From: Phymatolithon calcareum
Lineage: Eukaryota; Rhodophyta; Florideophyceae; Hapalidiales
DNA length: 64,000 nucleotides
Reading direction: 5' to 3'
Assembly (NCBI GenBank): GCA_977006965.1
Contig: OZ345383.1
Location: forward strand, 1,364,001-1,428,000
Part shown: positions 1-11,095 of the stretch, one piece after another
How the letters are laid out: every line of letters begins with the position of its first letter
Numbering within the stretch: position 1 is the stretch's first letter
Notes under the pieces: model-generated
The model's input: the letters and a program-made list of their open reading frames with translations, nothing else
Told to the model about the DNA's origin: nothing
Databases searched by the model: none
Translations under genes and position numbers: made by a program

Positions 1-656
1 TCTTACACTTCAACAAGCGACTCCAATTGGGCGGTGCAGCTCGCACTTGCCAGGTGTCGTGGTATAATTGGGGCCCATTGCTACAATCTGGGAAATCTTA
101 CGGATCATACGTGCTTACAAATCTCCGCCGCAAGGAACGTCAAAAGCGGATAAATTTAACGTCTGTTAATTTATCTGCTTTTCAGGCTGTCGGGGGGTAT
201 GAAAATTGGCAAAAAACGGGGGGCATACGAATTCTCCAGCACATGCAGTGAGCGCCTCGGCCGCCCGCCCGCACTCAGCGCTTTCCTGCCTACGCCACTT
301 GCCCGCACGCTCGTTCTTCAACGCCCGACGCGTCCGCGCTTCTAACCATCTTTTACCGAGACTGTAGCTGTCTACCGGCTGCATTCTCGGCGGAGCGAGC
401 ACGCCCGCCTTCCTTGCGCACACTGCAGCGCCCTTGCGCCCCGGTCGTATCGGTCTCCATTCCACACCCCTTGCATCTTTACCATCATTGAGCTCTTGCG
501 CCGATTGCCCTCCCGGACGCTATTCTCATTTGCTTCGTTTCCGACCCGCTTTAATCTGACTTGATGCTCACCAAGTTTCCCAACGAATCGCGTCTATTAT
601 CCACACCCTCAACTGCTTGCTCTTGAGACGGACCGACCGACCCAGAACCATTTCGC
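1..656. other. 5' flank of the PP2A B'' gene, no gene seen
   Basis: I see no supported gene here. Short open frames on both strands show no family motif and no good start context. The C/T-rich stretch from about 240 to 650 leads directly into the ATG at 657 and probably holds the promoter and 5' leader of the following gene. I could not identify a TATA box or other specific element. Confidence 0.5.
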
Positions 657-3482
657 ATGGACATCGATACCACACCGCCATCAATGCACCTAGAACTGCC
701 CACCGATGAGGTTATGATGGAAGTCGAGGACTTTTCCACCGCCGTTCTCCCCGCCAACGCACCTCCATCCGCAAGTCCCGTCGTCGTACGAGTCATGGAA
801 GGGACAGGCGTTGCCGCCATGCGATCCGTACCTACGCCGCCGGCCGTGCAAATTACCACTTCCGATGCCCAGTCGTGTCCAAAGGTGAAACTCGATGAGT
901 TTTTTGTCCGCTTCATTGCCGGTCAAGACAATCACAACTTTCTAACTGTCCTTCTTGACGACGCTCGCGCCGGAAAGGACATTTCCAACTCCCCGGCATA
1001 TCGCCGATTCCAGCATGCCCATCATGGCCCTGCTGCGCATCAGCCCCCGGGCTCACCCGTGTCTCGTCTTATCAACGCGCACACCCCGTTTGGCGAAATG
1101 TCTCCGCGCTCCCCTGGTCTCTCGTCTGCCGCCGCGCGCAGTGGGATTGTTGCCGCCCCGCTTGCATCGGATCTGGACCTGGGGCGCGTTTCAACGGCAG
1201 TTACTTCTGTGGATACTGTCCCGGCACATTCACCTCTCTCGACTCGGAATCTTTCACTAACTGCGTCCCCTGAGTCTGCTCCCGGATCTCTCGAATCTGC
1301 GAAGGGTGCGAAGGTCCTTTTGAAATCTGATGATGTTAGTGTTGCCTCCAAAGGAACCACTGCAGTCATTGGTCCAGAAGAAAGGGCAAGCGCCATGCCT
1401 GCTGAGAAATCCGTATCTCCGACCACGATCGATACCGACATGGCATCGGACACAACTGCTCATTCCAAGCCTGTAAAAATCGAAGTAAGCAGGGACGAAA
1501 CTATGACGCCTAGTGTACCAAACGGGGCTGCACCTGGACTTGTTTCGGAAGAATCTGCTGCTGTGGTCTCAACGTCAAAATTGCAAGTGTCTCCAGCTTC
1601 TTCCGTTACTGCAGTGCAGCTCAAAGCGGAGGCTTCAATTTTACCTGAAGCAGGCGGACTGTTGAAAAAGGAAGAAGGCGTATTGGAACGGGATGAGAAG
1701 TCGGTAACTGGCCCTGGTACGACGCCTGATGCCCTTCCCGATTCTGATGCGAAAATGGAACCTCGCGACCAGTCATTAGCGCCACGAACTAGGCCTCCGT
1801 TGCAAGCTCCAACTTCAACAGCAGCTCCCGATGCACACATGACGGAAGCGAAGATTAGAAAGCCATCAGCTATTCCTAAATTTTATTTCCCTATTGGAAG
1901 AGATGCTGAAGACAGAGAAAGGCGTGAGCGTGAAGCAATTCGAGAATTTTTCAATATTCAGCGGACACAGAAGAAGATCGATGGAGCCAACAAAACGGAT
2001 CTCGCGGAACTTGTTGTGGAAGTTGTCGGAGTCCCGTCCTATTTCGCCAGTTTGCTGTTTTCACGCATCACTGATCATTATCCTGTTAACTCTACGGGTT
2101 CTGTCGTGACTGCTGCTCCCACCCCAGAGCCAATGTCAGCAGACAGTATGCGCAGCAGCGGAAACGATGCGACAATGAAAGACACAAGCGCAGTGCGAGA
2201 TGGTGATTCCACCGAAGCTGCCGCTGCTGCTATAGAACCCTCAGCTCCGACGACAGCACAAGCAGGTGCTGCAGCTATAGCGGGAACTCCCAATTCGGGA
2301 GACGCATCAAGTGCACAGCAGCAACCCCAGTCAGATGGTGCAGCAAGTGCAATAGGGGATGCTCCTGTGGCCCAGAATGGAGTTAGCGTAGCGAATGGTT
2401 CCGCATCGCAGACGATTTCGCAGTCTGACATTATTCGTGAAGACCAGTTCCAAGCCTTTTATGACCGGGACTGTGCTGGACGGGCGAAAGAAGAGCGTCT
2501 TTTTCGTGCGCTTTTGGAACCTGGGAGCAACAGAGAATACTTGATTCCGGCAGATTTTAAGCCATTGCTCCGGGCTCTCTTGATTTGCCATCAGGGTTTG
2601 GCTTTTCTCCATGCGACTCCGGAATTCCAGCATCGTTATTCCGAAACTGTTATTGAGCGCATCTACTTCGGATGTACGAGGAGGCACAATGGGCGTCTCA
2701 CTCTAAATGATATCAAGCGTTCAAAATTATTGGAGACCTTGATGGTTGTGGATGAGGAGGAGGATATCAACCGAGAGCGAAAATATTTCAGCTATGAGCA
2801 CTTTTATGTTCTTTATTGTCGCTTCTGGGAACTGGACACAAATCATGACCTGCAGATCGATCGTGAGGATCTTATGCGTTACGGTGGACACTCTCTAACG
2901 TTCCGAATTGTGGATCGAATATTTGGCGGGCATGCACGCCCGCTCGACAGCCCAGAAAACAATGGATTTATGTCGTACACTGACTTCATATGGTTCTGCC
3001 TGAGTGAAGAAGACAAAACAAGCGAAACAGCAATCGATTACTGGTTCCGATGTGTTGACCGAGATGGAGACGGGCTGATCACAATGTACGACATGGAGTT
3101 CTTCTACGAAGAGCAACTTCATCGGATGGAGTGTTTCGGACACGAGCCGGTGCAAATCAGGGACATTCTTTGTCAGTTACTGGACATGATCAAGCCGAAT
3201 GCGAAACCTCCCGTGATTCGTAGGCGTGATTTGAAGAAGTGCAAGCTAGCTGGAAACTTTTTCAACATTCTGTTCAACCTGAACAAGTTTTTCGCGCTTG
3301 AAGCGCGTGATCCGCTTCAGATCCGTCAAGAACATGCCACGCCCGAACTTACGGACTGGGATCGCTTCGCAGCGTTGGAGTATCTCCGTCTTAGCGCAGA
3401 GGAGGAAGGCGATGAGGAGGAAGATTGGAATGATGTTGCGGGTAATGCAGCGCCTCTAATGGCAGGGGAGGCACCCTTTTAG
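657..3482 (+). CDS. Protein phosphatase 2A B''-type regulatory subunit (EF-hand)
   Basis: Single-exon gene of 941 codons. The C-terminal half (about residues 590-910) has the PPP2R3/TONNEAU2 (B'') architecture: helical region, then two calcium-binding EF-hand loops at residues 727-738 (D-T-N-H-D start) and 801-812 (D-R-D-G-D-G start), then the family segment with FYEEQ, DILCQLLDMIKP and FNLNKF. In this family the B'' subunit binds the PP2A scaffold and catalytic subunits and directs the phosphatase; plant members act in cortical microtubule organisation. Residues 1-400 are low-complexity (Ser/Pro/Ala/Thr-rich) and probably disordered, much longer than in many homologues. An acidic tail follows residue 915. 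The ATG at 657 is the first in a long open frame. No intron is needed to keep the conserved core in frame. Which substrates it targets cannot be told from sequence. Confidence 0.92.
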   Translation: MDIDTTPPSMHLELPTDEVMMEVEDFSTAVLPANAPPSASPVVVRVMEGTGVAAMRSVPTPPAVQITTSDAQSCPKVKLDEFFVRFIAGQDNHNFLTVLLDDARAGKDISNSPAYRRFQHAHHGPAAHQPPGSPVSRLINAHTPFGEMSPRSPGLSSAAARSGIVAAPLASDLDLGRVSTAVTSVDTVPAHSPLSTRNLSLTASPESAPGSLESAKGAKVLLKSDDVSVASKGTTAVIGPEERASAMPAEKSVSPTTIDTDMASDTTAHSKPVKIEVSRDETMTPSVPNGAAPGLVSEESAAVVSTSKLQVSPASSVTAVQLKAEASILPEAGGLLKKEEGVLERDEKSVTGPGTTPDALPDSDAKMEPRDQSLAPRTRPPLQAPTSTAAPDAHMTEAKIRKPSAIPKFYFPIGRDAEDRERREREAIREFFNIQRTQKKIDGANKTDLAELVVEVVGVPSYFASLLFSRITDHYPVNSTGSVVTAAPTPEPMSADSMRSSGNDATMKDTSAVRDGDSTEAAAAAIEPSAPTTAQAGAAAIAGTPNSGDASSAQQQPQSDGAASAIGDAPVAQNGVSVANGSASQTISQSDIIREDQFQAFYDRDCAGRAKEERLFRALLEPGSNREYLIPADFKPLLRALLICHQGLAFLHATPEFQHRYSETVIERIYFGCTRRHNGRLTLNDIKRSKLLETLMVVDEEEDINRERKYFSYEHFYVLYCRFWELDTNHDLQIDREDLMRYGGHSLTFRIVDRIFGGHARPLDSPENNGFMSYTDFIWFCLSEEDKTSETAIDYWFRCVDRDGDGLITMYDMEFFYEEQLHRMECFGHEPVQIRDILCQLLDMIKPNAKPPVIRRRDLKKCKLAGNFFNILFNLNKFFALEARDPLQIRQEHATPELTDWDRFAALEYLRLSAEEEGDEEEDWNDVAGNAAPLMAGEAPF

Positions 3483-4465
3483 TAAGGGAATAGGGATGCA
3501 CTTTAGGAAAATTTGTTATCTTTGCTGAAACTTGCGACCTGGACTCGTGCAGGACACTGACTGGTGCTACTTTCTTGTATCGAGGCCAGCCAAGGCGACG
3601 GTTTGGAGATGACATTGGGATTGTTTTTGCGCTTGAGGAATGTACCCTGTTATTGCGTTATGCCAGCATTGTCGCAACTGCTGGTAGCTGGGGAGAGCCC
3701 GCAAACAAATTTCGTCATCACGCCCCCTTGTAGAAAAGGTAATTATCATTCTAATTTAGTAAGGAGTAAAAGAAAAGTGAGAGCATCGAGATTTCGTGTT
3801 TTCATCGAGCATCGCAGAAAATAATCCTGGTAAGGCGAAGTAGAGATAACTACTTTCACTGTGCAGAGGGAGTGTCATTCGAACGACCAGACTGCTCTCT
3901 TTTTACTACGGCTGCGGCAGTGACCTCATTTCCCACACATTGTGCGAAAGAAACACGAATCTATACTTTCTATCCACTTTGCTCCGCCGATTCAGTCAGG
4001 CACTCACGAGCACTGCAGCTCAGTTGAGGATACTGAGACAAAGGCAAGACAAGACCTCAAGCATTCCGTAAAGAATTTTTTGATGTTTCTGTTGATGTGG
4101 TGCGTCAGCCTCGGCTAGCGTATCTGTCGGGGCTATCCCTCACCAATCCTCTATAGCACGATCTTGTATTTTTTGAGTATTGTCCGGTTTCCACACAGAT
4201 GATAAGATCCGGGGACTAAAACAAAGCAAGGACCAGGTCGATGAGGCATACAAGCCTTGCAAGCCACAACAGAGCTCAGCGTTGTTCTAGAGTCTGGATC
4301 TTGCAAGACGCTTGTAACTGCACGTTAAAATACACAGGGACTTAGTGGTCGCAGATTGCTGCTGAGATTGCCTTTACAATTTGACGTGGCGCAAGTAATT
4401 AATGACACACGTTGATTTCAAAGAACACAATTTCTAGAGAAGCTGGTTTAATTTGAATTAGAAAT
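3483..4465. other. Convergent 3' spacer between PP2A B'' and eL13
   Basis: The stretch lies between two genes that converge on it, so it should hold both 3' UTRs and terminators. I found no conserved coding block, no long repeat and no RNA gene in it. Confidence 0.5.
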
Positions 4466-5095
4466 CTACTTCTTCTTTTCGTCCTTGGCAGCCGCGGCTT
4501 CTGCAGCCTTCTTCTTCCTCTGACCATCAACACGCTTGAGCATGCGCTCCAGACGAAGAGTACGGTACGCGTTTGCCTTCTTCTCCTCCTCGGTAATCTT
4601 ACGGACTTCAACGGCCATTTGCGGCTTCTCGGGAAGCGGCATGACGGCGCCCTTGACCTGCATCGCGGCGGCGGTGGCCTCCTTATTGGCGTCGCCAGCC
4701 TTCGGCTTAGCCGGGTTCTTGGGGAACAAGATGAGGTTCGACATGTAATCCTTGAGTCGCTGAACGTTCACTTGCATGCCCTCAACAGACTTGTTCCTAC
4801 GACGCACATCGACTTTGATGCCGATGGTGGGCGCATATTTGAGGGCAATACCTGCCTCCTTCAACTCTTCCCGCGAAAAACCATTGCCGAGGCGATTGCG
4901 CACGTTGTACTTGGCGGTCTGGCAACGAACGATCGGACGCAGAGATTTGATCGGACGAGGAGCGATGCGCGCGGCCTTCGCGATACGCGTGGCGCGGCGG
5001 CGCCTCTTGCGCATCGGCTGGTTGAACCATGTCCTCACGCGCAGCTGCCACTCCTTGCGGAAATGATTGTTCGGGATCTCATTGTTGTGCTTCAT
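4466..5095 (-). CDS. RPL13: 60S ribosomal protein L13 (eL13)
   Basis: Encodes 209 residues, the usual length for eL13, a protein of the large cytosolic ribosomal subunit. The N-terminus reads K-H-N-N-x-I-P-N-x-H-F, which is the plant-type start of the family. It is followed by the family blocks TWFNQP, a basic RRRRATRIAKAARIAPRP-type stretch, LRPIVRCQT, GFSREELKEAGI, TIGIKVD, RRRNKS and NVQRLKDY. The C-terminus is a Lys/Ala-rich tail. The start at 5095 matches the expected N-terminus exactly. The gene is uninterrupted and transcribed divergently from the ADP/ATP carrier across a 571-bp spacer, so the two could share a promoter region. Confidence 0.97.
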   Translation of the reverse strand: MKHNNEIPNNHFRKEWQLRVRTWFNQPMRKRRRRATRIAKAARIAPRPIKSLRPIVRCQTAKYNVRNRLGNGFSREELKEAGIALKYAPTIGIKVDVRRRNKSVEGMQVNVQRLKDYMSNLILFPKNPAKPKAGDANKEATAAAMQVKGAVMPLPEKPQMAVEVRKITEEEKKANAYRTLRLERMLKRVDGQRKKKAAEAAAAKDEKKK

Positions 5096-5666
5096 CTTGC
5101 GCGCGGAACAGAGAGGCGCTACACTTCTTGCGCCCGCTCTAGCCTACGCCTGGGTCAAGGCCGTTTGTGTTGGATGCATACCGCCGGGGTCAAATTATGA
5201 TAGCACATTCGACGCCGGTCGGCGCCGCAAAATCGGTGTTGTGATCTAATTTGGATTTAGAATCCGAATTGGAACGACTGTAAGGCTTTCAATCTTGTGG
5301 ATCGACGGCCACTGAATCAGTCGTGGAGTTCGGCAAAAGCTCCTCGAGAATTTGAAATATTCTTTTATTCGGAGGCAATGTTTGAAGAAAAATATTTTTC
5401 GTTTGTTGCCAAATCGAGCCACCTTTGAAGCGCCAACTGGCGCAACGGCATCCTGTCGCGGAAAATATGGGAAAGTACAACCAATAAAGGGAATATTTCG
5501 GTCTATTTACATTCGGTTCTCATACCGGCCCCAATTCTGACACCCGCCAGAGCACCGTCCGCTCCTCTTCAACTCACGCCGTTCAGTAGAGGTGGTTCTG
5601 ACGCAAGCGCCACCCTCGCACCGATCCGACCGGCACCACCCGATCCGAGATTGAGGCGATCCCAAA
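5096..5666. promoter_or_regulatory. Shared divergent promoter region, eL13 / ADP/ATP carrier
   Basis: These 571 bases separate the start codons of two divergently transcribed, presumably highly expressed genes. The middle (about 5340-5410) is A/T-rich, with repeated aatatt-type motifs near 5355, 5390 and 5490, and is flanked by GC-rich leaders. Its promoter role is inferred from position; I cannot place transcription start sites. Confidence 0.45.
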
Positions 5667-6746
5667 ATGAATTCCTGGTTATCAACTGGGCTCTCCAGTG
5701 CGCTTAGCGCACCGGTGTACAACAATGTTACCGCTAGACTCGCCGAGTCGATCGCCGAGAAGAGCGAGCCGCACGTTCTCGCCGAGTCGATCGCCGAGAA
5801 CAGCGAGCCGCGCGTTCTCGCCGCGGCTCCTGCCGAGCCGAAGGCATTCAATGCGAAGAAGTTCTTGGCCGATCTTCTTGCTGGCGGAACCGCAGGTGGT
5901 ATTTCCAAAACCATCGTCGCCCCGATCGAGCGTGTGAAGCTCCTTCTCCAGACCCAGGACGCAAATCCACTCATCAAGTCAGGTCAGATCCCGCGTTACA
6001 CCGGTATTGGGAACTGCTTTCGTCGCGTGGCAGCTGAGCAGGGCATTGCCTCCTTCTGGCGTGGTAACTTGGCAAATGTGATCCGTTATTTCCCCACTCA
6101 GGCGTTCAACTTTGCATTCAAGGATACGATCAAGAAGCAATTCCCCAAGTACGACTCCAAGAAGCAATTCGGCAAGTTCTTTGCTACTAACCTTGCCGCT
6201 GGTGGTCTTGCTGGTGCCTGCTCGCTCCTTATTGTGTACCCCCTTGATTTCGCCCGTACGCGTCTCGCCGCCGATGTTGGCAAGGGTACGACTCGTGAGT
6301 TTACTGGACTTGTAGACTGTCTGCGTAAGGTTTCGACGCGTGGAGGCCCGATGGCTCTTTACCAAGGATTCGGTGTTTCGGTGCAGGGTATCATCGTGTA
6401 CCGTGGTGCATACTTTGGACTTTACGATACTGCCAAGGGTGTGCTCTTCGAGGATGAAAAGAAGGCCAATGTGCTTGCTAAGTGGGCAGTGGCCCAGACC
6501 GTGACCGCTTGCTCCGGAGTTATCTCGTATCCGTTCGATACCGTTCGTCGTCGTCTGATGATGCAGTCAGGAGGAAAAGAGAAGTTGTACGACGGAACAG
6601 TTGATGCGTGGAGGAAGATTCTTAAGAACGAGGGACCGAGTGCATTCTTCAAGGGTGCTCTTTCAAATGTTCTTCGCGGTGCTGGTGGCGCTTTGGTGCT
6701 TGTCATGTATGACGAACTTAAGAAGGTCATTGATGCTAAGTTCTAA
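5667..6746 (+). CDS. AAC: Mitochondrial ADP/ATP carrier
   Basis: Encodes 359 residues. Three mitochondrial-carrier repeats are visible, each with a P-x-[DE]-x-x-[KR] signature: PIERVK at residues 86-91, then YPLDFARTR, then YPFDTVRRR. The ADP/ATP-carrier hallmark is present as RRRLMM at residues 294-299, where most members have RRRMMM. The family exchanges cytosolic ADP for matrix ATP across the inner mitochondrial membrane. An N-terminal extension of about 65 residues precedes the carrier fold and contains a perfect-register tandem repeat of 13 residues (39 bp, units starting at 5741 and 5780, beginning A-E-S-I-A-E). Plant carriers also have a cleaved N-terminal extension. The ATG at 5667 has an A-rich context. 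No intron. Confidence 0.95.
   Translation: MNSWLSTGLSSALSAPVYNNVTARLAESIAEKSEPHVLAESIAENSEPRVLAAAPAEPKAFNAKKFLADLLAGGTAGGISKTIVAPIERVKLLLQTQDANPLIKSGQIPRYTGIGNCFRRVAAEQGIASFWRGNLANVIRYFPTQAFNFAFKDTIKKQFPKYDSKKQFGKFFATNLAAGGLAGACSLLIVYPLDFARTRLAADVGKGTTREFTGLVDCLRKVSTRGGPMALYQGFGVSVQGIIVYRGAYFGLYDTAKGVLFEDEKKANVLAKWAVAQTVTACSGVISYPFDTVRRRLMMQSGGKEKLYDGTVDAWRKILKNEGPSAFFKGALSNVLRGAGGALVLVMYDELKKVIDAKF
5741..5818 (+). repeat. 39-bp in-frame tandem duplication in carrier leader
   Basis: Two adjacent 39-bp units differ at only a few bases and encode two copies of a 13-residue A-E-S-I-A-E-x-S-E-P-x-V-L segment in the N-terminal extension of the ADP/ATP carrier. The length is a multiple of three, so the frame is kept. 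Confidence 0.85.
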
Positions 6747-9700
6747 GTGGGATCTACCGAGTACTATCCACCCTTACTCTGAGCATGATAATTTTGTTTG
6801 ACTTTTGTGCCTCGGAAACTTTTGCCACTAAGCTTTTTTTCTTTCCTACCGCTTCGTTCGAGTGATAGGTCATTAGCTGGTGATCATGTTGCTCAGACTT
6901 TTTGGAAGTCATTTTGTTTGTGTTGACCAAGGCCTTTCATGTAGTTGTAGGTAGGTGTATACAGCAAAGTAAAGCTAACCGTGTGCAGCAAAATTTGCAA
7001 TGATGCTTGGATGTTAACGCTGTTGAAGTTCTTACTTGTAGGATCGACTACAACACACATGGGGCGGCTTCACCTGCGAAATTTTGAATGTTCTTGAACG
7101 AAAAAATAACTTCGTGATTGCAACTGTCAATCGCTGAACCCGTGTCTGAGATTGCCCAGACTAGAAGTCTGCCCCTCCGTTTCCGACCTCCTCATACCTG
7201 CACCCTGTTCAAACAGCAAACGAAATCGATGCGTTAGCAGAGGGGCCTTCTTGAGAATTCATCAAAATCGCGGCATAGACCCAGTCAAAAAAGTCCTCAT
7301 TACCAGTCATTATTTCGTGGACTGGTTACAAGGACGCGGCATAGGTTTTCAGTGGCTGAGTGTTGATTTGCAAACTTTCGCTTCAGATGTTTTTGCACAC
7401 TTTTGAGCAAAAACTTGAAACATCACGAAAAGTTTGGTTGAAAAGCAATTCCACTTCCGAAAACTAAAAATCGTTATGAGAAAGAATATCCCATAGATGA
7501 GCACATCAGCCACGCCAAACCTATGCCGCGTCCTCATTACCAGTGAAAATATTTGGGACTGGATTTGAGGACTTTTCCAGACTGGTACTGCGGACGCAAA
7601 AATCGAATTCTCAAGAAGGTCCCTCTGCTGGCTAATTGTAAGCATTCTTCTTCTCATTAGACGATTCCACCCACTGTGTATTGATAGAAATACAGGTGGC
7701 CATCCGGTGAGACTGAATCTCTTGTACACTGCAGAAACTTCATTTTCTCGGTACGTCCTTCAGGAACAACATGGTTCAGCTCTTTCGAGCTTCGATCGAA
7801 ACTGCCAAGGACACCTTTCGTACAGAGGTCACAGTGAGCACGACTCTGCTCGGATCATATTGTGTGCGAGGATGTACAGAGTTGGCAAGAGCACATAAAA
7901 AGAAATTCCCATTCGATTCTCATCTGGCTCTGCACATCCTTGCCCGCAATACGATCAACTTGGAGCAGTGTCTTGTTCCCTATGAGCTGTTGCCCCCCGG
8001 TGTCCTTGACCAGCTCACGGCAAGCCCAGGCCTGACTGTCCTGACGATACCGCTTCTGAAAGCAACTCGACAGAGCAAGGGAGTGCCCCGAAACGGCTCT
8101 ACGGTATGGAGCGTGCCGGGCAAAAACGTCGCACTTCATTCCTGTTATATTTGAAGACAGCATTGTGCTCTGGCTTCAGAGTGCCAACCACCACTTTTGA
8201 AGTGCTTCCCTCGGCTCTAGCATCGAAAAAGTGTTCTTCACTCAGCAGAAGCGGACCTACAATGCCACGAGAAATAGACCCGCCTCGGCCCGTTGGCACA
8301 TCCGTACACTCCAAGGCAATATCGATCTCCTCCCTTGCATAATGTTGCAGACTATATAGAGCGCTTTGCAATAATCATATAGGAAATCATTTGTCGCACT
8401 AGCACGTTACTACACATGAAAGGATTTTAGTTCAGTAATCGGTGAAGAAGACGAAGTTTATACCGGTCAAGTTTGTTACCTTCAGGGCAGGAACGGCTGA
8501 CGAAGGCTATCCAGCCAATCGCCAGCAACACTCTGTACCGCCAAGGCCTGCGTACAGTACTTGACATCGCCAATCGTCATCTCGAAACGTCAGTTTTTTC
8601 CCTTCCGTCGCAACCAGAAGCTCCCCAAAAGGTCACACAAGCTTCGATACTGCTTTCTTCGGGGCTCTTTCGCCTACGCACTGCAAGACTCTTGCGACAA
8701 AGAATCTTAAGAGGACTTTGATGTTATCACGCCCACCCGCGAACCGAGTACTGTTGCTCAAGGAGTGCTGTTCAACGAGCGGTACGTCCATTGGGAAATG
8801 TTACACTTCAGTTCTGGAGAGTCCGCATTCTAAACGGAGATTTCATATCCGAGAATGATGGTATTGGGTTGCATACGCTGTTTGATTGCTTCGTGGCGTT
8901 TTTGCCCCAAGCACAGCTGCGCAAAATTGCAGCTTGGATGTCAGCTAAACTGAAAAGAATCGGACGAAAAGAGACTACAAATTGACTAATACTATCGATA
9001 TCGACAAGAGAGCTTGAACATGGAGAAGAAAAGTTCACATCCGGGACTGATTAAATTTTTGTCGCTGATAGCTGGCTTTTGTTCTCTAACACTCATCCAA
9101 AGTCTCACGAACACATGACACAGCAAAGATATTATGAAGTGCTGGCCGAGCATCTCATCGAAAGCTCATTCGACACGCACAATTCTAGTCAACTTTCAGT
9201 CACTCCAGAGCGTCTAAATATTACTTACATCCGGGAGCGCTGTTAGAGCCCACTTAGTTCTGACGCAATAGAAAAGGAAGATTGTGGGTGCCAAGATTAT
9301 TCTAATACTGTGCAAAGAAACTGCAGAGTTTGAAATGTCGAGAGGACGGCCCTCGTGTGCTCATCTTGTAATGGGCTTGATTGTGCAGCAAGATATCTAT
9401 TCAGCACTTCTATTGCCAGGAACTGTTTTGATATTCATATTGAAGCGATCCATGAGCTTGCCGCCTTTGACGACGCCGATCGTGAATAGCGTCCGTTTGA
9501 AAAAATTAAAGGAACTCGTTTCCTCTTTTGAGTGAGAAGTGTCCCTCAGTTGAGGGAAAGATCCGTCAAATAGACACTAAAGGTCTTGGAAACGCAAAAG
9601 TTTCCATAACATTTTGCGCATCTATATCGCTTCTTTCTCGAAGTGTTGCGCCCTGGAGCTCTGCGACCTTGCATCCACGTTGCAATTTTCCCGTGCTCTT

Positions 9701-11095
9701 GGGCTATGCTGTTGAATTTCATTGTCCGAAACAACACTGTGCGGGCACTACGGCATCGACAGGATGTTTCATTCCTGTCCAGTCTCCATCACGCTTCACA
9801 AAACAATTGAGCAGGAGTAGCAGCCGGCCCTGCATCACGCAGAGACTGTCTACCACAGGCTAGGTGCTTTTATTGACAAGAACAACGTCACTTTCCTCTC
9901 GCAAAGGTGTCTTGATACCGGCAACTCAGTAGCGCATTCAGTCAGAACGTTTTTCGAAAACGTCGGAAACAAGTCACTACCATCGGCCTTGCAGGCGATT
10001 TTCACCTCTCCATCTCGAGGAGATAATATTTGAGTTGTGAGAACAATGCAACGAATTGGTGAGTTCACGGTCAACCGCTCATGCGACACAAGGAACACCC
10101 GTCAACATCGGGTCAGTACTTAGAAGTCCTAGGAACGAACCTTCTCCCTTTCGACTTTTCCTACGGACGTTGATCTCTAGCGCACTTTTAAGCCTGCACT
10201 CGAGAAAGCCGCCACCCGAAAAGCGCATCCTAAAGTCCGACGCCATGCAGACCGGCCATCCGGTTCTACTGCACAAGCTCCCCTTCGAGACAGTGCATTC
10301 TCTACTCGCAGCGAATGTCACTGCAGAACCCCACCACGACATCACAAAGACCGCATGGAGTCATCTTTGAAGGCCGTTGCGTCTCTAACACACTCAGGAA
10401 AACCGGCGCCGCCCGTGCTGCTCCGCGACTCCGTGCAGGACCATGACATGCACGAGCTTACTGTTCTCGCCGTCGCTGCGATCGTGTCGTTGAGGCAGGC
10501 AGTCGTATATCCCTTCTACAAGACGCTCCCACTTGAAACAATGGGAACCTCCCGACGCTCCCATGAAATTCGGCATGGGGCGCTAATCACTTCAGCCTCG
10601 TCATGCGATGTATCAAGCTTCAGAGCGTATGGGAATTGTCAGTGCTTTATGTGGCTTTTTCGAAAACGACACTTCCCAAACGACTTGACGCACATCATCC
10701 CATAACTAAACAATTGCACTAACTCGGCACTACGGCCAGTAGGGCCAGGCCAGTTGTTTTCAGTATAGTGTTTACTTATGGATTGAAAAATGAACGTTGG
10801 TACAAATGCTACATAAGTCACGCTTCCTGTGAATAAACCACATTCCATTGCGCTCTGCTGCGCATTAGGATAAACAGCTCCAACTTTTCAGCACGTTAGT
10901 TCACACTACCCAACGATCGCCTATTGGTGACTGCAGCCTGCAATCCTTCCTTCCGCTGCTACGCTAAGCAGTCGAGGCAGCGGTTTAATCAAGGGTGCTT
11001 CGATCCTTATGCGCTCCACTGTGTCGCTGCCTGCCTGCTTGATTTAGCGAAAAACAGTCTCTGCCAAGAATGTCCGTGGTGCGTCATAATCAACC
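6747..11095. other. 4.3-kb region without an intact recognisable gene
   Basis: Between the carrier and the PRRC2-like gene no uninterrupted conserved gene is visible. From 7.7 to 10.5 kb the plus strand shows coding-like blocks broken by stops and frameshifts. Examples are 7771-8154, 8791-8985 and 9528-9863. They look like decayed coding sequence, perhaps an old mobile element. The block at 8791-8985 (hydrophobic, with a G-R-K-E-T-T end) faintly recalls piggyBac-type transposases, but not enough for a call. A separate inverted-repeat element lies at 7233-7636. Confidence 0.4.
7233..7636. mobile_element. Foldback/MITE-like imperfect inverted repeat
   Basis: The left arm (about 7233-7361) and right arm (about 7505-7636) are imperfect reverse complements. 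Perfect paired blocks include 7331-7345 with 7520-7534, and the outer block ending in gaattc. The centre (7369-7438) holds a second, nested imperfect hairpin. There is no coding capacity. I could not see a clear target-site duplication, so its status as a non-autonomous element rather than a local inverted duplication is inference. Confidence 0.55.
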
